64,000 nt of DNA from Taeniopygia guttata (Eukaryota > Chordata > Aves > Passeriformes > Estrildidae). A model generated the notes under the pieces. It was not told where the DNA came from and did no database searches. It saw only the letters and a list, made by a program, of their open reading frames with translations. The stretch spans positions 22,421,501 to 22,485,500 of the forward strand of contig NC_133032.1 of the NCBI RefSeq assembly GCF_048771995.1, read 5' to 3'. Shown here piece by piece: positions 50,301 through 60,395 of the stretch. A program made the translations under genes and the position numbers. Every line of letters begins with the position of its first letter. Positions within the stretch are counted from its first letter, which is position 1.

Positions 50301-53151
50301 GTCTGTTCTGGGTCCACACACAAATGTTTGTATCCTGGTGTTAACCTGGCTTGTCTTTGAGTCACTCTGGAGTAAAACAGGTTAATATATGCTTCAGAAC
50401 TTCTTGCTGAGGTTTTTAGCACTTTCCAGCTCTTTGCACTCTGTTTTTCCATCTCCTTCTATTTCCCTCCCTATCAGCTCAGGAAATATTCCCTTCTCAT
50501 CTCCTTCCACTTCCTCTTATCAGTGTTCCATATTCTTCTTGCTTCACAAGAAAAGGCTCAGTATAGTGTCCATGCATTCCCCTCCCAGTGCTCTGGGCAG
50601 TAGAGAGCAACAGGCCTAGTTGAAGCTTATACCCTGTTGCCCCTGTAATGGTTACAAAAACATCTACAGCTCTGTATTCTTCCAGAAGATCAGGGGCCCT
50701 TCACTGCTCACCTCGGGAGAGCAAACTGGCAAATATCTGAGCTGGAAAACGACTGCCCCTGAAAGAAGGCTGGTTACAGTGTTAGAGAAGAGGGAAATTT
50801 GGAGTCATTAAATAGGAAAGGATCAACTCATCACATGCCCTCAACTTTTTAAGCAAACACAGCAGGGAAATAGAATAACTGTGGTTTCCCTTCCCCCACA
50901 CAAATAACTGGAGTCCTTATTTCAGCAAGTGCCACACAGTGCACAGCTAAGCTACTCATTTTCATTTTACAAGGCTTCTTGACCTTTACTGTGACAAAAT
51001 TCAGTGCCTGTAAAACTCTTGAATTTTTATTATCACTTTCAGGAAACAGCATTCCTCTTTATTTTCCTGTCAGGGCCTCAGACTTTTCTGGTAGAGCTGT
51101 ATTTCCTAGGACATGCAGAATTTAGGGGATGGTCAAAACAGATTGCCCACTCTGTACAGTCCATGAACTTTATCAGTGCAGATACAGTGAATACATTTTA
51201 CTGTATTTTTTGTGTCCTGAACATTGCTAGGCAAGAGAGCTTGTTCTAATGCTGTTCTGCATGCTTCTAGAAACCAGCCCACTTCTCAACATACTGTCTT
51301 GCCTTCGGCTTTCTCAAGGGGAAGTGGAGCCCTCTTTCTCTGCTTGTGTTTGGTTCACATCTGACCAACAGTTCTCTGTCCTTCAGCTCTGATGTGGCTT
51401 CACGTTTCCCTGAACTACAGGAGACCTTGTTTTAGTGTTTATATAGAGCATCCTCCATCCCCCTTCATATTCTGGGGAATTGGGTTTTATTCATCTCACC
51501 TCAAAAACGTGCTCTTTTTCACACGTGGCCTGAGACTGTTTAGGGAAGAGCAGCCCTGTCTGCCCATACAGCCCATGGCTCCCTTCTGAAGTGCCTGGGA
51601 GGGGGAAACTGGCCCTGGTCACAGCACGGGGCTGTTAGTGAAATGTCCATCTGTGTGAGAGCACATCCTGCCTGGCACTGGAGTCAGACAAGTCATTCTC
51701 TGGTTTTAAGTTTTTGCCATGACAGCCATCACTACTGGTGTCCCAATGAGCTGAAGCTGTACATTTTTTATCATTTTTAAGGGAATACTGTTCAATTTGT
51801 AGCAGGTTTGGGTGGAACCAGCTGTTGGAGTCAGCCACTGAGAATCTAGCTCCTTAGCCAAAGAAGGCTCTCACTGACTGTGTGGCTGGCATTTTCTGAT
51901 GGCCTACCTGTCCCTCCTACTCTCTAGATATAAGAACAGTTTCAAATAAGTCTGTGGAATTTTTTATAGCTTGGTACTGTGGCAATGTAGGAATTGTGTA
52001 GGGAAACTGTGTTATCCCGAAGGAGAAAGACACTTGCATCTTCTAGTACACACTTCATTGTGAAAAAATAACTCAAGGGGATTTAAAAAAAGGTTACCTT
52101 TTGTCTAGATAATTCTGTGCTCAATTTGCATCATGGCCTATGAACTATTTTATTCCGTCACAACTGTGGAGGCAGGGAGCTGCAACATAGCCTGGGAAGA
52201 AACAGCAAGAGGTAGAGGACCAAGAACTTCTTAATCTACCTAATTTGTAGATCAGTATATCACATGGATTAAGAACCTATTCTCTATTTTCATCAAAATT
52301 CTCTATTTTGATGACCTCTTCCCATGTGTCTGATCGCTCTGTGGCAGAAGAAAGAAACAGCAAATGGTTTTACGTGCTTTTAAACAAGAAAGAGTTAGGA
52401 CATTACTAAAATGTAAACTTCAATCATTAGTTCTTAGAAACATTAAGTTCATTAGTTTTGGGGGTTTCAGCATAGTGTCACTTCAGAAGATTAATTCTGT
52501 TGAACACCAGAAATACATGCAGATGAAGAAAACACAGGTCTTGCCCTCAGGAGAAATCAGTGAGCTAAAGTCAAGCTAGACAGGTATGGGACAGAGGTGT
52601 CTAACAGCACTGTCGAACAGCAGTGTTGACACTGGCCTTGCTTTAACTTTAATAAAGGGGATTTTTCCCTTCCTAATATTTTTTTGTGACACGTAGTTAA
52701 AAAGTTAAAAACCTCAATGAAACTCAAAGAACTGAGGGTAATTTTGAGTGCTGTTATCTGCTTGAGTGCATCATAATAACTGACTCTTTCTTCTGCTGGG
52801 CATTTTAAAGTAAAACTCTCTAGAAATTGAAGAGCTAAGACTATATATACATACCTGTATATATACAGGGAGCAGAGAAGCTCCTAGCAAGAAAAGAAGC
52901 CTTTAACCCCAGCAGAACTTCCTGCGCCATGGTGTGAGACACAGGAGCCCACAGAGAAGCTGCCTAGTGTCAGCACTGTCAGTGCTGTTGCTGTCCACAG
53001 CAGGGATCCTGGAGACAGTGGCTGTGGTGAAGTGTGTATGCATTAGGGTGGGTGTCATTTTACTTTGTCTCTTCTGGAATAAAATTTGCACTATTAACTT
53101 CAGTATGAGCAGTTTTCCCAGTACCAGAAATATCTACTAGCCTTTTATCCA

Positions 53152-53168
53152 CCCCCCCCCCCCCCCCC
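53152..53168. repeat. poly(C) run, 17 bases
   Basis: Seventeen C, then GGCTCTCTCCCCCC. The counterpart of the G run 6 kb away, on the opposite strand. Confidence 0.9.
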
Positions 53169-54429
53169 GGCTCTCTCCCCCCTCTATCTCCTTTATTCAC
53201 TATTTTCCCTTCAGAGTCTGTATCCCCCATTAACAAAGAAATAAAAATTCATCACCACAGCAGTCTCACTGCTACTCTGCTGCTCCATGCTTAATATTCA
53301 GGCTGAAAAGCTGGTGATCTTAACTTAGAAACAGAGAAGAATGTTTTACACTGCAGATTTGGTAAAGCTTCTTTCAGCCTGTGCTCTTCAGTTCCTACTA
53401 TGTGTGAAAACTATCTCAGATTTCACAGTGGTGATTTCTGCTCCTAATATCAACTCCTAACTCCTAGAGGGCTCAGCTTCAGCTCAGTTGTTGCCAAATC
53501 ATCAAACACCTATGGGAGATTTGGTCCAATGGTGAAAGAGAAAGAGGGGAGAGTGATTATAGAAGTGAATAAGACCCTGAGTGTGAGAACTGGGGTAATT
53601 TTTATTTTTATTTGCTTCTCATCATATCATACTTATCTTGCCTGCAAAGGTTGTCTCTGGCACAGTCTTGTTTCACTGATATTTTTATTATTCAAATTAC
53701 ATTAAGACTGGGAACATGGGGCAGAAAATTTGCATCAAATTCTCACCATCACACCTTGGTTCAGCCACATAAATATCATTACACTTAAGCGGCGTTTTCT
53801 CTGCAGCAGGGACAGTCTCAGGCCATACCAGTGGGCAGGAAGTTGCTATTGCAGCTGTGTCCACCATGTGATCTGGATGGGACATTGAACATAAGTTCCT
53901 GTCATAATTTTTTTGGCTGCTAATGATTTTTGGATAGATGCTCTGAGGAGGAGAAGCATCTAAGATGTATCACTTGCTCTATGTGCAAGGAATCCCTTCA
54001 ATTGAGTAGAGGAGCCCTTGCCGCAATGTTGTGCTGGCATGGTGGTGTGGCCATTGCTGTGTTTGTTCTGCAGGGCAAAAGGAACATGTCATGCACAGCA
54101 CAGGACACAGGTATCCCACTCTGGTGTCACTTGGTCTGCAGCAAATGAAGCCAGAGCAGTGGGGGTTGTGTCTTTTAAAATAATGCAGAAATCGGGGGAA
54201 GGGTGTTCAGTGAAGACCTACCTTAGTCTTTCCCACTGGTGCCCTACAGCTTTTAATTAATCAGGTCAAATTATTCAGCCTATATCCATTTGAATGGTGG
54301 ATAACACTGGAAGGAATTCACTTTCAATGGGATTTATAACCCCCTTCCCTTAAATAATTTCAGATAAGAGATTGTAAGTGTTATGAAGCCTGCACCAACC
54401 AGTATGATCCAAGAAGTTAATGCTGTGAT

Positions 54430-54620
54430 GCATTTATTCAGAGAACAAATTGGAAATCAGGAGGAGAGGTAACAATCTTTTAATTTACAGGAAAACAATA
54501 ATTTATAATTATTTTACCTTTAAATCTGAGAACAAACACAGCTGTTGTTTGAGGCTCTTAATCTGATTACTGAAGTGCTGGCCTTTCAGCGCAGAGTGAG
54601 CCAAGGGGATAAGCACTGCC
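54430..54620. promoter_or_regulatory. candidate enhancer with SOX and homeodomain cores
   Basis: Contains GGTAACAATCTTTTAATTTAC (about 54469-54488), then ACAATAATTTATAATTATTTT, AACAAACACAGCTG (forkhead-type core next to an E-box) and CTTAATCTGATTAC. The spacing of SOX-type ACAAT, TAATT and CAGCTG elements is enhancer-like. Repeat-free; conservation not tested. Confidence 0.35.
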
Positions 54621-55219
54621 CTCAGGCAACAGAGAGCAATTCTCTTCTGCTAAGGAGACTCAGGTGAGGAAAGGACTGGACTTGCTTTCAGAAAGCGATT
54701 AGACCCGTGTGTTTCAGCTTTTTTCAAACCTGTTACTTTCTACCTTCTATTTAACATTTAATGTATCCCCCACCTGGCTCACACTCCCAGGGTGAACTGG
54801 GAACCAATCAGATATGGATTTGTGCTGCTGAAGGACTATTTCTGACATGCTGGGAAAGTTCCCAAAGTCTTTTCTCACCTTGCTTCCACCTCCTGCCTCC
54901 TCTGTCAACTGCTAAAACATCACACTTGCTAGTGACAACAAAGGAATTGAAGTAGTGTCCCATCTCAGCACAGCTGATAGCAGTGTCTGGAAGCTCCAGG
55001 CAGGTTCAGGATGCTGTCAGATGAAGGGCTGAAGCCTTGCACTGCTCAGAGACAAGGGGCTCTTGAGGGAGGGAGTGAACACTGCTGTCCCACCTTGCCC
55101 CAAATCTCGTCTTCCATCCTGTCCTCCTTGCAAGGATGAATGAAGGAACACCCACACAGGAACGGGGGCACTGGGGCATCACTTTCTGTGTCTTAGAAAC
55201 ACAAGAGTTACAAAAGAAT

Positions 55220-55400
55220 AATTTAAAAACTGTCTTTCTGAAATGGAGTGGTAATTTATTCCCTTTTATTCTCTTAATGGAAACATTAATGACTGATCAG
55301 TTCAAATGAATTCCAGTGTATAATCAATCTATTAATGTAGTTATATCCCATGGCAGCCGTCAGTTTGGAGAGGATTCATTCTGGCTTTCATTCATCTGTC
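55220..55400. promoter_or_regulatory. candidate conserved non-coding element
   Basis: Repeat-free AT-rich stretch with TGGTAATTTATT, ACATTAATGACTGATCAG and ATCAATCTATTAATG cores. Called on appearance. Confidence 0.3.
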
Positions 55401-56173
55401 TAGGGAAGTTCACTGGGATTCAGGTATTTTTACTATCCCTCATCCTCTGTAGTAGACAAAGTGGAACAAATGTCCTTGAGTGCTGGTGATACTTGCAAGG
55501 AACAGAGGTGATGAACAGAAAACAGCATGATGAAAAGAGACTATAGGGGACGAATAACAGCATATGTCCTATTTTGCTGCAGGGGCCTTCTGTTTATAGC
55601 AAACTCTAGGGTTTGAATGTAGCATTATTCTGCCTATGCAACTGGTATTTTTTTTTTTTTCCTCTGTGTTTAGTCTTCACCAGCAGAGATCTCTCAGGTT
55701 TCAGAGTCTCTCTGTAATTAGAAAGAACAGCTTAAATCCTGACTTCAAACGGGAAGCCACCAATCTGCTGTGTAAACAGAGAGCTTGAGTGAGCTCCCAG
55801 GAGGGTTTTTAAAATATGTTCTGCCAAGCCCCTGGGGGCAGGAGCCAGATCGTGAAGGGGATGAAGCCCTTCATTGCTACCAAGCAATCACACATGTTGG
55901 GGACATTAGGGAGCATGGGGAAGGAGCCGCCCAGTGCAGCTGCACAGCATGCAGGTGCTTAGTTTAAGAGCATGGCTGTACCTTCGGTAATGCCTCCCGA
56001 GGCTGCACGACTTTCGTCTGCATCAGGAGGGAGCCCAAATGATTTTCTGCCTAGGAAGTTAAATTGCATAGCACATGGTACTGGCCTCTGTTAGCTGCAG
56101 GGAAGGAGGACGAGGTTTGGGAAATAGTGTAGTACCTGATCCAGCATCAAGTCTACAGGAACAAAATCCTCTT

Positions 56174-56239
56174 CTTTTTTTTTTTTTTTTTTTGTTTTTT
56201 TTTTGGTTTTTTTTGGGGGGTTTTTTTGGTTTTTTTTTT
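56174..56239. repeat. T-rich tract with G interruptions
   Basis: Long T runs with GG and a GGGGGG insert; the reverse complement matches the A/C-rich tracts elsewhere in the window. Confidence 0.9.
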
Positions 56240-57530
56240 GTAAATTCGAGCTGACAGGTGACATCCCAGGTGTTTCTGGTATATAGTGCTTCACACTAAA
56301 CTGGCACTTGGCTCCCTCCAGTTGGGTCTGCTTTCCTGTAGATCCATAGTCCAAGTGGGAGTCTGGATCCTGAAACAATTTCATGGTACAGACTGCAGAG
56401 CCTTCCGCCAGCTGCTGTAAAGGGCAGTAACACTGTGCACTGTCTTTGTATGGATATTGAGAACAGACTAAATAGGTAGATTGAGGTGTGAAAGTCTCGC
56501 AGACCTTTTGCAGAAGATAAAGGAAATCTGTGGAGGAAATCTATTGTCCCACACTATCTGTCTTATCTGTTCTAATTATTGTTAAGGTGTTTTGAATGAC
56601 AAACAGGAACAGAAACAGGAATCTCTGGAATTCTTTGGTAAACCCATACAGCTGACTTGGTCTGGAAGTTACCAGCAAGTACAGCTAAGGTGCTGCTTAG
56701 TTTAGGAGAGCTCACAGGGACTTTGACAGCCCGAGAATGAATGTGATCAATTTCTGCTGAACCTAACTCTCAACAAAGACCAAGAAAGGTCCTGTCAGCT
56801 TAAGAAACGATCTGGAAATGTATGACTGTGTAAAGTCACCTTTTTCCCCACTTGTGCTGCCTTATTTTGGATTAAGTTTTTCACAGAGTCAGGCTTAGCA
56901 TTTCAAACCCGTGTGTATCAATTTCTTTACTTGCTTTTAAACCTAGCCACTCTGAAAATACAAAGAGTAGATCTGGAGGAATACATTTTGCCTACCTTAG
57001 GTGTTTCATTGCACAGATGACAGACATTTTCCCCAGGAGCCAGGACAAGCCACGACCACAGCTACATCCAACCTTCATTTTCAGAAGTAGGAGCCTGTAG
57101 GCACCCTGTCAGGTCTCTCAGCCCTGCCCTGCCAGCATCATAGGTTGCTGATTCTTCTAACTCCTCTGCCTGTCCCAGAACCAATATGCTTTATTACATC
57201 TGCAGCAGCTGTTTTTCAATATGAACACAAAATTTTGGAGTTTGTGTGAACAGGATGGGGTGTTTCTTTGATATAGAGGGGATAACATATCTTTGGCTAC
57301 TGTATGGGCTGGGAAGGATTCTCTTTGTTTCTCAGAGTAAGCATGGTAAGAAGGTGATTAGATAACTTGTCCCCTCTGTCATCCCCCATTATTCTTTCAC
57401 ACTGCAGCCAGCTCTCCATCTGATTATTGTATTGTGTGGCTAGGAGGCTCTACCAAACTCTTCACTTCATCTGTGAATGCCAGTCCTCCAAAGAGCAAGT
57501 AAAAGACCCTTATAACATCCCATCCTTTCA

Positions 57531-57655
57531 CAGAATCACATAATATTCTGGAAGTGACCCATCAACTCCAACTCTTAAGTGAAGAGCCCATACAGGGATC
57601 AAACACTGACCATGATGTTATTAGCACTATGCTCTAATCGACTGAGCTAATCTCA
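57531..57655 (-). mobile_element. tRNA-Ile/CR1 chimeric SINE (TguSINE1-like)
   Basis: On the minus strand a tRNA-Ile-like head starts near 57655: A-box region TTAGCTCAGTCGATTAGAGC (57631-57650), anticodon arm GTGCTAATAAC with anticodon AAT at 57620-57622, a degraded B box near 57597-57605, and an acceptor end GGGCTC. It runs straight into a CR1-type 3' tail ending in ATTCTGTG. The head could promote Pol III transcription while the tail recruits the CR1 reverse transcriptase. TTTCA on each side (57526-57530, 57659-57663) is a weak candidate target-site duplication. Not a functional tRNA gene: stem positions and the B box are mutated. Confidence 0.85.
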
Positions 57656-58369
57656 GGGTTTCATGGCAACAAAGAGCCAGTCAACAACACAATGAGACAT
57701 GTCTCCCGCTTCCCTGAAGTCTTCCACTTCCCTGAAGCCTCCCACTGCTGGTAAGAAAATGTAGGCTGAGATCATCTTGTTATCTGGGTCTAAATCCTGG
57801 CAACTCTTGTGCAATATTTTGGGCATCTGGCAAAAAGGCATGTGCACTGCCTAGCTAGTTCTGGAAGGGCTTTGTAGGACTAGCCCTGTTTTATAGGACT
57901 GGATGAAAGGTGAAACCTGGAAAACTTGTGACAAAGGTGGACATGGGCTGTGGAGCAGCTCTTACAGACCTTGCTGTGACACTCATGGGATCTGCCTCCA
58001 CAGTAGCATGGCCACCACTGAAACCAGAAGTGGAGGAGTGGAAAATGAGGTACAGCTTTGTTTGAACTACACATTTATAGTCATTCTGGAAAGTAATTCT
58101 CATACCTGGACTTTTGAGTGGCAGTACACCATGTGCAGACAGTGTATAAATAGATGGAAATGAAATGCAATATTCTAGGGGAAAAAGTTTCTAGACATGC
58201 CTGGTACTCAGTCATCTCATGGGCTCTGTGGGTGGAAATGCACAAGTAATATCAGAGTAGAGGGTTATGAATGTTCCCTTGAGAAAAATGCCCAAGAAAC
58301 TGCAAAGATTAGCAATTGCAGCAAGAAGTGGAGTGAGATTTGACCTGGAATGAAGGTTAGCTAGCCTCA

Positions 58370-58830
58370 GAAAGACTTATGCCAAACAAAAGGCCAAACC
58401 TTTAACTGGTGGAATTCACCATTTTGGTCAGCTGGCCCACAGTAATTTAGTTGAAGAGGGGCTTGAAAAGCTGTTTTGCTAAAAGAGATGTGAGTGTGAT
58501 AGTAGACAGCAAATTGAATCATGTAAGTCTACAGTGTGTTATGGTAGGAGAAAAAAGTAGCTAACAAAATTCTTATCTATGTATGAAAAGGCATCAAACC
58601 ACAGCTGAGGGAGGCACTGGTTCCTCTCTCAATGCCTGATGACATTCCAAACAAAATAGACTGCTTTCAGTCCTGGGCTGTATCACAGTAGAAAGGTACA
58701 GATAAATCCATGAGGATACAGGGGGAGGCTCCGAGATGTAGGACTGGAGAGGCTTATTTGTGAAGAAAATTACAAAGAAGGCAACATAGATAACAATGAG
58801 CCTGAAAAAATGAGATTATATATGTCCATG
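58370..58830 (+). mobile_element. old degenerate CR1 LINE remnant
   Basis: Plus strand keeps the order of the C-terminal ORF2 region: 'gtagacagcaaattgaatca' (for VDSKLN), 'gctaacaaaattctta', 'gaggcactggttcctctctc' and 'tcctgggctgtatcacagta', ending near 'ggactggagaggcttatttg'. It is broken by many stops and indels. Edges are approximate. Distinct from the remnant 800 bases further on because both cover overlapping parts of ORF2. Confidence 0.7.
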
Positions 58831-59599
58831 TGCTTGCCACTTGTGATTTACACAAGGTAGTGTAATAGTTTACCTGGTTATAACAGGCTATAACCAGAAA
58901 TAGTGGCATAAAATTATAAAACATAACTGACAGTAATATGAGGTCACTTCTCCCCAGGTTACTCCACAGACAAGTCTCTGGTTAAAAGGTGAGGAAGTGC
59001 TTTTGCAAGGCATACACAGCTGAAGAAAACATCCTTGGCCCTGATCTCTTCCATTTTAATGAGTCCACGTAGCTGCTGCAGTAAGGGTTTGGGTTTTCCT
59101 GCTGTTCTTTACCTCTCTGTTATGATAACTATTGATAGTCTTGCCCAGAGCACCTCCCTTCTCCTTGCTCCATGTGGATCCTTAATGTGCAGGTTTGAGC
59201 TGTGCTAGGAAGGGTCTCGCTTCAGCTGATCTCTCACCCTCTATTGAGAAGCTGTGGTGCTGGGAAAGGGTAGCATTGGAGGGGGATGTGGGTAGGTGAC
59301 TGCCATTAGCAGTCTGAAGGGAGAAAGTTGCCAGCAGTAGGGAAATAATGGTGTGTTGTGCATGTGATCCTTTGCCCTTTTGGCTGATGAAGGAGCCTCA
59401 ATCAGTCCTACCCCTCTGGGTAGGGGATGGGAATGCACACTGGGCCCTCTGTTAATAGCTGGGAAGAAATTCAAGCAGTCAGCACCACCTCCAACACAGG
59501 CAGCCCCTCAGTCAGTGGAATAAGGCGTGAGTTTCTCAACCATAATGAGCTTGTTTTTCCATGAGATTGCTGTAATAAGCTGTAATGAACAAAGAACTG

Positions 59600-60395
59600 C
59601 AGGATACAGAGTGAGTGGGTGATAGGATGGCAGATGAAATTCCATGTTGATGTATGTAGAAATAATGTGGGGAAAAACAATGATAAGTGGATGAGTATGT
59701 ATTAGCTGTTACCACCCAGAAGATTTGGAGCCATCCTGGGGAGGAAAACTGTGCAGCATCAGTCAAACTGGAGGTGGGAGGAGGGAACAGCCAGGAAAGG
59801 AACTGGCAGCAAAACAGAAAACATCATTATACTGCTGTACAAATCCATGGTACATATCTTGAATGCTGCCTGCAGTTGTTCCCCGAGAGAGGACATAGCA
59901 AAATGAGAGAAAATGTGGCAGTGCTGGCAGGAGTCCTGCAGGGTGACAGAGGGCTTTGGTTGGGAGTGAGAGGCAGGGACAGAGCTGGGAGCAGCCATGG
60001 GGTGAGATTTTAAAGAGCTGTTGGTCTGGAGGGACAAACATAGAGGCAACAGGTATAAATTACTCCCTTATCTTCATAAGGGAGTATATAAGGGATAGTA
60101 ACCAAGATCTTCAGCTTGAAAAAGTGACAGCTGAGGGAGCTACGCTGGAGATCGGTCAAGTCGTGATGTGCACAGAGATGTGAATAAGGAATGATCATTC
60201 ACTATTAATCACAACATGGGACCTAGTGGACAAGGAACAAAGTTATCATGAAATGTTTAAAGGAAAGAGAGAACAACAGCTTTTTTATCAGTGCAGGGAC
60301 AAACCTGGAACTGGTACACAAGCCAGTGACATATTTATAAATGAGTTCAAAGGGCTTGGAAAAGTTGTGAAAATAGTTTAAATAGGGATGCTAAA
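59600..60395 (+). mobile_element. old CR1-type LINE remnant, about 800 bp
   Basis: Collinear with the end of amniote CR1-type ORF2 on the plus strand: 'atggcagatgaaattccatg' (WQMKFN), 'ttagctgttaccacccagaa', 'caaatccatggtacatatct', 'atcttcagcttgaaaaagtg', 'gtgaataaggaatgatcatt', and 'agtgacatatttataaatga' just before 60350. All marker segments occur in the right order across about 800 bases. Frames are destroyed. An 11-bp hairpin at 60061-60086 lies within it. Confidence 0.8.
60061..60086. repeat. perfect 11-bp inverted repeat with 4-base loop
   Basis: TACTCCCTTAT (60061-60071), loop CTTC, ATAAGGGAGTA (60076-60086), inside the old CR1 remnant. A very stable hairpin for its size. Confidence 0.9.

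Larger units (their letters stand above)
47082..57530. other. non-coding DNA
   Basis: No gene recognised. It contains G and C homopolymer runs (47348-47363, 53152-53168), a 16-bp palindrome (52854-52869), a T-rich tract (56174-56239), and enhancer-like stretches at about 48930-49050, 54430-54620, 55220-55400 and 55850-56060. The frame at 49607-50059 has no recognisable domain. Confidence 0.45.

Noticed and set aside
57583..57655. tRNA-Ile(AAT) gene
   Set aside because: Stem positions and the B box are mutated and the sequence continues directly into a CR1 tail, so it is a SINE head.
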